A DNA stretch of 11,303 nucleotides from Gammaproteobacteria bacterium UBA4475 (GCA_002389265.1 DGOD01000148.1:7964-19266); one strand, 5' to 3'; counted from the stretch's first letter, positions 1-7,679 are shown. The notes: generated from the sequence alone by a model not told the origin. Translations and numbers: made by a program.

Positions 1-918
1 CGCTTACTCGCGCAAGCAGAGTTGGCCTCGCCCACCGGCGACCTGGCGCCCGCCTTCAGCGAAATGCAGGCCCTCTTAGCACGACCCAGGTTCGCCTTGA
101 TCCCAGAGCAATTGTTTGCCGGACGCACCTGGAAAATGCTGCGCATGGATCAAGTGTTCAGGATTCATGAGAAGGCAACTATAGCGCGCCTGCTGCAGCT
201 TATTTACGAGATCGATGCGCTGATCGCGATGGCAGACGTCACGGCGGATCAGGGGTTCGTGCTACCAGATATCATACAGGGCTCACTCAGCGTACACGCC
301 GAAGGCCTGACCCATCCTTTTGTCCAACAGGCGGTACCCAATGCCGTGGCACTCAACCAAGCATGCCGAGTGCTGTTTCTCACGGGGCCCAATATGGCCG
401 GCAAGACCACTTATCTGCGCGCCTTTGCGACGGCGCTTTACCTGGCACACCTCGGCATGGGCGTGCCCGCCACACGTTTCGCTTTTGTGCCCACCCAACG
501 ACTCTTTAGCTCACTGTCATTGAGCGACGATCTGCGCAGTGGGGTCAGTTACTTTCGAGCTGAGGCCTTGCGAGTCAAGGCAGTCGCGCAGGCCATCGCC
601 GATGGCTTTCACGTCGTCGCGCTGATGGACGAGCCGTTCAAGGGCACGAACGTCAAGGATGCCTTCGACGCCTCGTTGGCGATCCTGGCACGATTTGCTG
701 CTCGCGAAAATTGTCTGTTCATGTTTTCATCGCACCTGATCGAGTTAAGCGATCGCTTGAGCACCACGGGGCAAATCGATTGCCACTACTTCGAGGCAGA
801 TGAGCGCGACGGACGTTTGCGCTTTGACTACCAGCTGCGACCGGGTGTTTCCAGACAGCGACTCGGCATGCGCGTTTTAGAGGAAGAAGGCGTATTTGAT
901 CTCTTAGATAATCAATGA
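1..918 (+). CDS. MutS-family DNA mismatch repair ATPase-like protein, C-terminal part (5' end outside window)
   Basis: The frame is open from the first base, so the gene starts upstream; the TTG at 22 is unlikely to be the true start. The visible 305 residues hold the ABC-type ATPase of the MutS superfamily. The Walker A loop GPNMAGKTT is at residues 129-137 counted from the window edge. Walker B is VVALMDEP, with the catalytic Asp-Glu pair at 210-211. The H-loop His is at 245 in FSSHLIEL. After Walker B comes PFKGTN rather than the GRGTST of true MutS, as in MutS-related proteins of uncertain function. No MutS mismatch-recognition domain can be judged from this piece. Family membership is clear from the motifs. 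A mismatch-repair role is not shown, and a MutS-like DNA-junction or recombination function is equally possible. The next gene is on the opposite strand and decayed, so no operon is seen downstream. Confidence 0.85.
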   Translation, partial: RLLAQAELASPTGDLAPAFSEMQALLARPRFALIPEQLFAGRTWKMLRMDQVFRIHEKATIARLLQLIYEIDALIAMADVTADQGFVLPDIIQGSLSVHAEGLTHPFVQQAVPNAVALNQACRVLFLTGPNMAGKTTYLRAFATALYLAHLGMGVPATRFAFVPTQRLFSSLSLSDDLRSGVSYFRAEALRVKAVAQAIADGFHVVALMDEPFKGTNVKDAFDASLAILARFAARENCLFMFSSHLIELSDRLSTTGQIDCHYFEADERDGRLRFDYQLRPGVSRQRLGMRVLEEEGVFDLLDNQ

Positions 919-985
919 ACGATGCCCGTGATCCGTTGCTCGGTTGCACCCTGCTCGTCGCAATCTGCTGCGGGTAAATCCATCA

Positions 986-1899
986 CTATGCATACTGCAG
1001 CGGACCGTCGGCGCGTAGAATATCAAAGGCGCAAATCGGTAAAATTTTATACTCCCATAACTCCACATTCGATACCGTAATAAGTTCAGCATGGATTTTC
1101 TCCGGGTTTATCTCCAGGCGAATAAAACCCCGATGTCGACTGTCCCACCAGACAATTTCCTCGTTCCCTGCGGTGTTCAATTCATCGAAGCGCTTCAATC
1201 CCGCCTCGCCAGGCACCAATAAAAGACCGTGGCGAAGTAATACCCGTCGTGCCCAATTCGAGGCCCATGGCCTGGTCATTTTCATCAAACAGCTGGTTCG
1301 CCCAAAAGCTATGGCTGCCCCCTGAAATAACTAACAAGTCTTTCGCACCCGCGCCTTTGGCGATGTTGTCAAACGGCTGCTCTCGCAGCAGGGTAACCCT
1401 CCCCGGCATCAAGGTCGTCGGGTAACTCCGGAACGCCATACCGCGACAGACTGTCTAGCCTCGCCGTGCCCGCTACATCCAGATGCTTTCTGAGCTTCTC
1501 AAAGAAGGGCTGATTGAGCTTCGGTGAAACGGAATTCGCCTTGACGCTTTGGTTTTCGATCAGACGCCAGCGACGCTCGGCCTGAACCGACTCTTTGAGC
1601 TCGGCAGCCAGGAAGTCTTCCGTCGGGGCAGACAGCATAGGACGCTGAACATCGCCTAACACCGATGGCTTAAATGCCTTCGCCTGGTCGACGGTCTGCA
1701 GCCTTGACCAGCGACCCTGATAGGAAATCTGCTGATCACGACCCGTGTGGCGCCTCCCTAAGGTGATGAGGCTGAGCAGATCGCCAAATTTAAAATGGCA
1801 CCAGTATTCGGCTCGCGAACCGCCGCTGACGGGCTCTCGAATAGGTAACCATTCCTAGTAGGCTGGCAGCGACACTTGATCCTACTCGCACAACTCCCC
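986..1899 (-). pseudogene. Decayed PhoD-family alkaline phosphatase/phosphodiesterase
   Basis: Three successive - strand frames together read as the C-terminal half of a PhoD-like metallophosphatase. The first frame carries EWLPIREP (1831-1854), FKFGDL (1777-1794), then SLITLGRRHTGRDQQISYQ and RRWRLIENQ, and ends at a TGA (1369-1371) after GYPAAR. The second resumes at about 1375-1395 with KDLLVISGGSHSFWANQL and GTTGITSPR, stopping at 1182. The third resumes at about 1195-1230 with FDELNTAGNEE and WWDSRHRGFIRL, ending with TAG at 986-988. A TAG at 1855-1857 interrupts the usual AYxEW motif, and another lies further upstream. The GDxH metal-site motif of the family reads GGSH (1311-1322), so an Asp is lost. 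The N-terminal half, with the HGVASGDP and LHLGDYIYE regions, cannot be found. Intact family members are secreted phosphate-scavenging enzymes; this copy cannot make one protein. Several independent lesions argue against a single sequencing error. Confidence 0.85.
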
Positions 1900-2284
1900 T
1901 GCCGTCAGATCAACCGCTGAGTCACCGCGTACTGAGTAAGGGAACTCTTTGGCCTGAACAGCATCTTACTCCCGTCGATGAGTCCACAAGGCTCTGGGTA
2001 TTGAGCCGAGCAAGCACCTGAACCAGCTCCTCGTACAGGAACCTGTAGGTATTTCGAGCACTAGCGCAGGATGCCGCTCACGCAGCGCCCTTTGCTGACC
2101 GGCGATAGGTGGAATCAGGTGTCAGCATCCAGCTGGGGTGATTCGAATAGCGATCGGCTACCAAACGGATGATTGATTTGTCCGCCGTAACCTCGAGTCC
2201 GTCTTGGCGCAAGTGCTGGCGTCGAGTGCAGACCCCGGCAACACTAAAAATAGATGTAAAATAATTGCGAGATAGTGGCGGAAA
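1900..2284. other. 385-bp stretch without a recognisable gene
   Basis: This lies between the recognisable part of the PhoD remnant and the transferase gene. By position it should hold the PhoD N-terminal half. I read the - strand in all frames and found only short stop-broken pieces, for example LYEELVQVLARLNTQSLVDS near 1980-2035 and ADKSIIRLVADRYSNHPSW near 2115-2180. None matches a PhoD motif I know. It may be further-decayed coding DNA. The last 60 bp must contain the promoter and leader of the + strand gene at 2285. A TAAAAT hexamer lies there, but no convincing -35 box. Confidence 0.5.
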
Positions 2285-3934
2285 ATGACCAAGATTCAAA
2301 TCAGTACACGTCCAAGTTTTGCCAAGGGCCTGCAGATATCCACCGAGTTACTGCTTTTCGGTATTTGTACTTTTTTCACGGCGGTCTTCAGTCTGCCTTT
2401 CTGGCGCGGTTCCAGCAGCTTCCTCGGCACCCTGGCATTTGACATGGTACGCGATCTGTTCTTGATAGGCGTGGTCATTACCTGCCTGCACTTTCTGATT
2501 TTGCTGCCCTTTATCAATCGTTACACCTTAAAGCCCATGCTCAGCCTGTTGATCATCGCCGGCGCCTCAGCAAGCTATTTTTCTTGGTATTACGGCACCT
2601 ACTTCGATGTTTCGATGGTCAATAATGTACTGCAAACCGACTTTCGAGAGAGCACCGAACTGCTCACCAGCCACTACCTTCTTTTCATGCTGGCGTTGAC
2701 ATTACTGCCCCTGATCGTTCTCAACACAGCGATTGTGACCCCATTCGCACTCTTGGTCACCATCAAGCGGCGACTGGTCAGTGCCCTGGTGGTTGCGGCC
2801 TTCATGGTTGTCGCTTTGGGGGTCAGCTTTCAAAGCTTCGCAGGCTTAATGCGGAATCACACGGAACTGCGTTATCTGATCAATCCTGGCAATCTGCTCC
2901 TGTCGGTACCTCGCGCAATCGCCAATAGCGTCAATGGTTCCATCATCGACAAGGTCGAGATCGGGATGGATGCCACGACGACCCAGTCAACCACGAGCGC
3001 CAAACCAAGACTCTTAATTCTGGTGGTCGGCGAGACCGTAAGAGCCGCAAACTGGGGATTAAGTGGCTATGATCGAAACACCACACCCAATCTAGCTAAC
3101 CAGAAAAATCTGGTCAACTTCACCGATGTTACCAGCTGCGGCACTAGCACGGCGGTCTCCTTGCCTTGCATGTTCGCCGACGTGACTAAGACTGAGTATT
3201 CCTCGGCCTACGGTCTGGCCCACAAGTCACTGCTGAGTGTCGTCAAATTCGCCGGTTATACCGTAGAGTGGATCGATAACCAGTCGGGTTGCAAAGGCGT
3301 CTGCGAAGCCATCGATACCGACAACATTGACCCCTTACGTTTCGTAGACCTGTGTCCTGATGGACACTGCTTTGATGAAGTCCTTTCAAGTAACCTCACG
3401 GAGGAATTGGCAGAGACACCCCGCAATGAGCTGATCGTGTTTCATATGCTTGGCAGCCATGGGCCCTCGTATTTCCGCCGCTACCCAGAAGCGTTTGAGG
3501 TATTTACGCCAACCTGCCATAAGGACGAACTTAGCCAGTGCTCACAACAGGAAATCATTAACGGCTATGACAATTCCGTGCGCTATACCGACCACGTTCT
3601 GAACGCCATGCTGACTCAACTGCAAGCGGATCAGACCCGGGATATTGCCATGATCTACGTTTCCGATCATGGCGAATCTTTGGGCGAGATGGGCCTTTAC
3701 CTGCATGGCCTACCCGACATGATCGCGCCTGACACGCAAAACCACGTGCCGATGGTCTGGTGGCTATCTGAAGGCTTTCAGAAGGCAACGGGTATTAGCA
3801 CGTCATGTTTACGCCATCAAGCGGCGGCAGCTGTCAGCCACGACAACCTCTTCCACTCGATATTGGGCCTGCTGAGCATCCAGACTGAAATTTATGATCC
3901 CGAGCTGGATATCGGCCTGCGGTGCACGGCCTAG
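2285..3934 (+). CDS. eptA: Lipid A phosphoethanolamine transferase, EptA/MCR family
   Basis: This inner-membrane enzyme moves phosphoethanolamine from phosphatidylethanolamine onto lipid A, lowering surface charge and cationic-peptide binding. The 549 residues match the usual family length. About five hydrophobic helices fill residues 20-190, followed by the periplasmic alkaline-phosphatase-fold sulfatase domain. Catalytic and zinc residues are all present: Glu250 in VVGET, nucleophile Thr289 in SCGTSTAVSLPC, His392 in LGSHGP, Asp461-His462 in SDHGE and His474 in YLHGLP. The spacing of Glu, Thr, Asp and the last His equals that of MCR-1 (246, 285, 465, 478), recalled from knowledge. Cys285/Cys295 and further Cys pairs (GCKGVC, DLCPDGHC, CHKDELSQC) fit the disulfide-rich periplasmic domain. 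The start ATG follows GGCGGA, a modest ribosome site. No PmrAB-type regulators adjoin it, and both neighbours point toward it or are unrelated. The family call is firm; the exact acceptor sugar or phosphate is inferred. Confidence 0.93.
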   Translation: MTKIQISTRPSFAKGLQISTELLLFGICTFFTAVFSLPFWRGSSSFLGTLAFDMVRDLFLIGVVITCLHFLILLPFINRYTLKPMLSLLIIAGASASYFSWYYGTYFDVSMVNNVLQTDFRESTELLTSHYLLFMLALTLLPLIVLNTAIVTPFALLVTIKRRLVSALVVAAFMVVALGVSFQSFAGLMRNHTELRYLINPGNLLLSVPRAIANSVNGSIIDKVEIGMDATTTQSTTSAKPRLLILVVGETVRAANWGLSGYDRNTTPNLANQKNLVNFTDVTSCGTSTAVSLPCMFADVTKTEYSSAYGLAHKSLLSVVKFAGYTVEWIDNQSGCKGVCEAIDTDNIDPLRFVDLCPDGHCFDEVLSSNLTEELAETPRNELIVFHMLGSHGPSYFRRYPEAFEVFTPTCHKDELSQCSQQEIINGYDNSVRYTDHVLNAMLTQLQADQTRDIAMIYVSDHGESLGEMGLYLHGLPDMIAPDTQNHVPMVWWLSEGFQKATGISTSCLRHQAAAAVSHDNLFHSILGLLSIQTEIYDPELDIGLRCTA

Positions 3935-4009
3935 TCGCTCACGCAAACCTCAATCCGCAACATCAAATCACGAGTCTGAAAATTCTGATACCGAGACTGT
4001 ACGGCCTCG

Positions 4010-4312
4010 TCAGGATGGCTGACCACACTGCCAGCACACATCAAAAGTTGCTGGATTCGATTCCTGGCAATGCTGGCAGATCCAGTCATCACCTTCTGGC
4101 TGCTCCAGGATTTCTTTAATCAATTGCGCTGCCTGTTCAGCACGCGCCTCTTTGACCACCCAGAGCTCCACCCACGTCTCACCAGGGGCAATCTCTCCAG
4201 CAGCACCACCGAGAATGTCGTTGCGAATCTCGGTTTCAATGCCTGCATAATTCAACAGGCTTGCCATGCTGCCGACAATCATAGAATTGGGGTGGGAAAA
4301 TACACGTCTCAT
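4010..4312 (-). CDS. DUF2007-type small protein with C-terminal RanBP2-type zinc finger
   Basis: A 100-residue cytoplasmic protein. Residues 1-70 resemble the DUF2007 domain (putative signal-transducing protein): MRRVFSHPNSMIVGSMASLLNYAGIETEIRND, then a Trp-Val strand and AEQAAQLIKEIL, the usual beta-alpha-beta pattern of this family. Residues 77-97 form a zinc finger, WICQHCQESNPATFDVCWQCG, with ligands Cys79, Cys82, Cys93 and Cys96. The spacing W-x-C-x2-C-x3-N-x6-C-x2-C equals the RanBP2-type consensus. The start ATG at 4310-4312 is preceded by AGGT eight bases upstream, an acceptable ribosome site. It lies about 120 bp downstream of the dioxygenase gene on the same strand and converges with the transferase gene. 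No biochemical role is established; protein or nucleic acid binding through the finger is inference. Confidence 0.75.
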   Translation of the reverse strand: MRRVFSHPNSMIVGSMASLLNYAGIETEIRNDILGGAAGEIAPGETWVELWVVKEARAEQAAQLIKEILEQPEGDDWICQHCQESNPATFDVCWQCGQPS

Positions 4313-4406
4313 GATTCAATACCTAAAAAACCAAGGCTGATCGTTTGTGTCAGCGTGGCCACAGCCTCGATCCTGCCCTCATGTGCAGTCAGATCAAATA
4401 TCAAAG

Positions 4407-4421
4407 TCACGGTTACCGTGA
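4407..4421. repeat. 15-bp dyad TCACGGT-T-ACCGTGA
   Basis: Perfect 7-bp arms around a single central base. It lies just past the 3' end of the dioxygenase gene and about 95 bp before the start of the DUF2007 gene. The one-base centre cannot form a hairpin loop, so a dimeric protein site is likelier than a terminator. No promoter boxes were seen around it. Confidence 0.4.
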
Positions 4422-4432
4422 GCCTTCTATCT

Positions 4433-5197
4433 TCAGCTATCGAATAATGAGCGTTTAGCCTCGAAGTGCGTGCTCTCACGATAACCGTTTTTTCGATAAG
4501 AAAAATAGACCACATGGCGGGTTTTTTCGGACTCGTTCGCAAGGCCGCGATGCATCATTCGATCATCAAATATCAAACAATTGCCAGCCTCGAATGCTGA
4601 GCTATAACACTCAAGCTTGTCTTCCGCCGTATTAAGAATCTCTGGGGATATGCCACTACTTTGGTACAGTAAATTCTCAACCACAAGCGCGGGGTTACGC
4701 AAATGATTAGTATGCCGGTGAGAGCCCACCGCAAACTCTGTGGGGCCCATCGCCATGGACACGTCTTCAAGGGCGACAAAAACATTGAGCATATGGGCCG
4801 GCAGGTGTTCCACCGAAGCATGGGGCGAGTCTATGTGCCACTCTTGCGCAGGGCTGCCAGGTTCTGAGGAAACCACCCCAGAAAAGGCGTGCTCAGCATC
4901 ATCACCTAACAACCTGGCGACGAATGGCCACCAAGGCAAGGCTTTGGCATCAAAGCCAAATTCAACCTCAGAGATCGGAATATCCCAGCGGTCTTTAGAG
5001 CGTTGGACAATTTCGTCGTAGCCGTTCACGCTACCAATGCCGATATCTTTGTCGCCCAGGGCTTCATGTAATATTTTTGATCGAACCTGGCAGACTGATT
5101 TAAGTTGTGCCAGGACAGTTTGCTCACACAACTTTTCCAGTAGTACGAAGCCTTTTGACGCCATTTTTCGATCAAATTCGTTAAGGTCGATGGGCAT
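4433..5197 (-). CDS. PhyH-family Fe(II)/2-oxoglutarate-dependent dioxygenase
   Basis: A 254-residue protein with the double-stranded beta-helix signature of phytanoyl-CoA dioxygenase-like enzymes, which hydroxylate or otherwise oxidise a small substrate using O2 and 2-oxoglutarate. The iron triad is visible: His121-x-Asp123 in EWHIDSP and distal His216 in MMHRGL. Arg227 (KTRHVVYFSY), eleven residues after His216, is the expected 2-oxoglutarate anchor. GPTEFAVGSHRHTN and NCLIFDDRMMHRG are typical PhyH strands. The length is normal. The start ATG has AGGA seven bases upstream (5205-5208). It follows the class V PLP-enzyme gene by 42 bp on the same strand, so co-transcription is likely, perhaps a two-step modification of an amino-acid-derived substrate. 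The substrate is unknown, and the name should not be read as phytanoyl-CoA activity. Confidence 0.85.
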   Translation of the reverse strand: MPIDLNEFDRKMASKGFVLLEKLCEQTVLAQLKSVCQVRSKILHEALGDKDIGIGSVNGYDEIVQRSKDRWDIPISEVEFGFDAKALPWWPFVARLLGDDAEHAFSGVVSSEPGSPAQEWHIDSPHASVEHLPAHMLNVFVALEDVSMAMGPTEFAVGSHRHTNHLRNPALVVENLLYQSSGISPEILNTAEDKLECYSSAFEAGNCLIFDDRMMHRGLANESEKTRHVVYFSYRKNGYRESTHFEAKRSLFDS

Positions 5198-5239
5198 GCT
5201 CGCTTCCTATAAAAAATTCTTGGTAAAGTCACGAAGCCA

Positions 5240-6478
5240 TCAGTCCAAGGCTATGGTCAAACCGCGGATCAAATGGTTAATTTCATCCATCGTAGTGTAA
5301 TGGACAAACGACATTCTGATCACGCCCGTATCTAAGTCGACATTCATCTCCGCCAACGGTCTAACACCATAGAAATTACCGCTACCTACCATCAATTTTT
5401 GCTCCACTAGTCTCGCGGTTACCTCCGCTACACTTTTGTTTTTTGGCAGGATCGTCACCGTCGCCGCTCTGATTTCCGCATTATCCGGACCAATAATGAT
5501 TAAGTCGTCCCGTGATTTCAGAAAGTCGAGCAAGGGTACTAACAAGGATTTTTCATAATCTGAAAACAACTTATGCAGCCGCCGGCCTTTTTCAGCGGGG
5601 GCCACCTCTTCGTCGAAGTGGTGACTGTACACAGCATCTAAATAGCTTGCGACCCCGGCAGCGGCAGCAATTTGCGCATGGTCCGGGCCCGCAGGGGTGA
5701 GACAACTGCGCTCATGACCTGCGTTAAAGTAATGTGACTGATTAGCCATGTTGCGCATGAGTTCGCGCTTCACGAACATGGCGCCTAAATGCGGCCCCCA
5801 GGTTTTATACAATGAAAATAGATAGATATCCGCACCCAGCGCAGTGATATCAGGCAGTCCGTGGGGGGCGAAGGAGACGCCGTCAACAACAGCGATGGCG
5901 CCCGCACGGTGGGCGATGTCAGCAATTTCTCGCACTGGATTAATATGCGCCACTACATTTGAAGCGTGCGGAAAAGCGATCATTTTTGTCTGTGAAGACA
6001 TCAGGCCATCAAGATCATCCAGGCTCAAAATTCCGGTTTTTTCATCGATATGCCACTCTTTTACCACGATGCCACGATCGGCCAAGCGCCGCCAAGCGCC
6101 AGCGTTGGCCTCGTGATCCTGACAAGACACAATAATCTCATCGCCATCTGCCCACATGGGCCGCAAGGCATTGGCGAGCACATAGACATTTTGCGTTGTC
6201 GATGGGCCAAAGTTGATCTCATCTTCGTCGACGTTTAAATAGGCCGACAACTGCGTATAGGCCTCATCCATTTTTCTACCCGCTGCCATCGATGCCGGAT
6301 AAGGAGAGTAGGGTTGGACTTTGGTCTGGGTGTAAAACGCTAGCAAGCGATCTATCACTTGCTGACAGGTATATGACCCACCGGCATTTTCAAAAAATGA
6401 CCAGCCCTTGAGAGACGGTTCACGAAAGGCAGGAAACTGGGACCGGATAAAGTCTATGTCGAGTGGCATGGTGAGCAT
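5240..6478 (-). CDS. Class V aminotransferase-fold PLP enzyme (cysteine desulfurase/selenocysteine lyase-like)
   Basis: A 412-residue fold-type I PLP enzyme. Lys225 in LYKTWGPHLG is the Schiff-base lysine, Asp199 in AVVDGVSFAPH binds the PLP pyridine nitrogen, and His122 in CQDHEANAGAW stacks on the ring. FGPSTTQNVYVLA is the phosphate-cup region. The N-terminus (IRSQFPAF, FFENAGGSY) and the C-terminal IRMSFVHYTTMDEINHLI match the cysteine-desulfurase-like branch, which also includes isopenicillin N epimerase-type enzymes. No clear mobile catalytic-Cys loop of a housekeeping IscS/SufS desulfurase is seen, and no Fe-S assembly genes adjoin. The start is uncertain between ATG 6478, where AGGA is only three bases away, and the ATG three codons later, where AGGA is twelve bases away. 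It leads a probable operon with the PhyH dioxygenase. The reaction (lyase, desulfurase, epimerase or transaminase) cannot be decided from sequence. Confidence 0.85.
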   Translation of the reverse strand: MLTMPLDIDFIRSQFPAFREPSLKGWSFFENAGGSYTCQQVIDRLLAFYTQTKVQPYSPYPASMAAGRKMDEAYTQLSAYLNVDEDEINFGPSTTQNVYVLANALRPMWADGDEIIVSCQDHEANAGAWRRLADRGIVVKEWHIDEKTGILSLDDLDGLMSSQTKMIAFPHASNVVAHINPVREIADIAHRAGAIAVVDGVSFAPHGLPDITALGADIYLFSLYKTWGPHLGAMFVKRELMRNMANQSHYFNAGHERSCLTPAGPDHAQIAAAAGVASYLDAVYSHHFDEEVAPAEKGRRLHKLFSDYEKSLLVPLLDFLKSRDDLIIIGPDNAEIRAATVTILPKNKSVAEVTARLVEQKLMVGSGNFYGVRPLAEMNVDLDTGVIRMSFVHYTTMDEINHLIRGLTIALD

Positions 6479-6511
6479 GATTCCTATTGAGGAGGTTAAA
6501 GCCGAAGATAT

Positions 6512-6540
6512 CGTTTAATCAATATACCTAAAACTATCAA
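6512..6540 (-). promoter_or_regulatory. Possible sigma70 promoter for the PLP enzyme-dioxygenase unit
   Basis: On the - strand TTGATA (6535-6540) is followed after 17 bases by TAAACG (6512-6517). The surrounding DNA is AT-rich, and the pair sits about 35-60 bp before the first gene. The -35 matches well; the -10 is poor, so this is only a candidate. Confidence 0.25.
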
Positions 6541-7178
6541 TTTTATGCTAAAAACCTGTCCCGCCCAAATATTGATCCAGGTACCATCAAATTTGTTCGA
6601 CAGCTGCATAACAATTTTGCGGGTGATTCAGTCAAGTACCGTATCGGGGCTTAGAATTTTGCTTGAAACCGCTGCCAGCGTCGACTCGACACTGCACCAG
6701 GTGCTTCACTGTCGGGTCCCCTGACGGTCTGAGTTGATGACCACCCCGCCCTCACGGACAAATATGCAGGACAGAATCAATTTCGTCCTGATGTTGCAAA
6801 TAACGCTTTTCACCCCAAACCGCCTATCAACCTAGCTTAAAGCACCTTCAAACCGCGCCCAGACCTCTTGCGTGAAATTTCTAACGACCCATTCGCAGCC
6901 AACCTGTTGCCAACGCCTACGAGTCGACACTCAGCAATGCTCGGTATCATTCACGTTAAGGAGAGATGCTGTTAGAGGAAGCCAAACCGGTCATCACGCA
7001 GGAGCGCCCTTGACCGCGGCTCAAAAAGCTGCTGATAATTTTACGTCTTAGGTTTGTAATCCTAGGGTTTGTTACCCTAAATAAGAACAGGCACTATGCC
7101 GTCGCGCTAGTAAGATGACCATGGGCATCTAAGCGAAGCACCCCATACACACCTTGATAAATCACTGACGTTCGATCC
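6541..7178. other. Gene-poor stretch of about 640 bp
   Basis: I read both strands and found no gene I can support. The longest open pieces are short. On the + strand one reads DLLREISNDPFAANLLPTP near 6861-6920. On the - strand one reads CEWVVRNFTQEVWARF near 6850-6900 and is stopped soon after. At 6966 a + strand ATG with a good AAGGAG site opens a 15-codon frame, MLLEEAKPVITQERP. The stretch may be decayed coding DNA. Its only notable structure is the tandem dyad at 7049-7079. Confidence 0.4.
7049..7079. repeat. Two overlapping similar hairpin motifs
   Basis: TAGG-TTTGTAAT-CCTA (7049-7064) overlaps TAGGGT-TTGTT-ACCCTA (7063-7079) by two bases. Each is an inverted repeat, and the two are near-copies of one another (TAGG, TTTGT, CCTA in the same order). 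There is no T-run of a typical rho-independent terminator. They lie 100-130 bp past the end of the - strand gene at 7179, so a weak terminator or a binding-site pair is possible. Confidence 0.4.
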
Positions 7179-7679
7179 TCACGGGCTTGAAATACCATCG
7201 ATGTCGAGCGGCAGCCAGCAACTGTTGGCTATTTCATCTTCAGGCACACCAGCTTGGATCAACGTCAACGTTACGGCGGACTTAGGGATAAACTTTAAAT
7301 TCGCCGTCTGGCGAAATTGACTCACTCTGCGTAATCTATCGCGATAGACATCTCGAACGTGTTCTTGAGTTGGCTCCACTGCAAAAATGTCAATCTGCGC
7401 CAAGTACTCCGGAACTGGTATCGCCAAATTTAGGGCTTTACTTAGATGATGAAAGTATAAGCCCCTGCGTGCGGCGTCCGTATCTCTCAGGGTCATTGCG
7501 TCGACTTGCTCGAAGTCCATGATAACGGTTTTGATACAGCGCCCTTGCTCGACGCCAAGGTGTTTGATGATAGCCAGACTGGCATTGTCAGCATCCGCCC
7601 CGTCATAACCCCCTGTAAAGCGAATCATTAAAACTGTATTATTCTTCAGTAACGCATATTCTATCAAAGGGGAGTACAC
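7179..7679 (-). CDS. Hypothetical protein, possible STAS/SpoIIAA-like fold
   Basis: I do not recognise this 166-residue protein. It has no signal peptide or membrane segment, so it is probably cytoplasmic. Residues 10-75 alternate hydrophobic strands and helices: NTVLMIRFTGGYDGADADN, then a helix, then CIKTVIMDFEQVDAMTLRDTDAARRGL. This resembles STAS/SpoIIAA-like domains, where a strand ending in Asp is followed by the helix that partner kinases modify; that reading is inference. The rest has basic RDVYRDRLRRVSQFRQ and ends in acidic LDIDGISSP. The frame begins with GTG at 7679; the in-frame TAG lies a dozen codons upstream, and the ribosome site is weak. A later ATG (MIRFTGG) is an alternative. 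It stands alone, about 360 bp past the H-NOX operon on the same strand, with a candidate promoter of its own. Confidence 0.65.
   Translation of the reverse strand: MYSPLIEYALLKNNTVLMIRFTGGYDGADADNASLAIIKHLGVEQGRCIKTVIMDFEQVDAMTLRDTDAARRGLYFHHLSKALNLAIPVPEYLAQIDIFAVEPTQEHVRDVYRDRLRRVSQFRQTANLKFIPKSAVTLTLIQAGVPEDEIANSCWLPLDIDGISSP

Noticed and set aside
2078..2299. 73-codon - strand frame across the start of the phosphoethanolamine transferase gene
   Set aside because: It overlaps a certain gene on the other strand, has no ribosome site and matches no family I know.
4309..4542. 77-codon - strand frame over the dioxygenase 3' end
   Set aside because: It is mostly a shadow of the dioxygenase in another frame. 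The part beyond the stop (LTVTVTLIFDLTAHEG) is not recognisable.
6966..7013. Short + strand frame MLLEEAKPVITQERP with a good AAGGAG site
   Set aside because: It has only 15 codons and no known leader or toxin pattern, and reading resumes in another frame only briefly. It may be a gene relic, but there is not enough to annotate.
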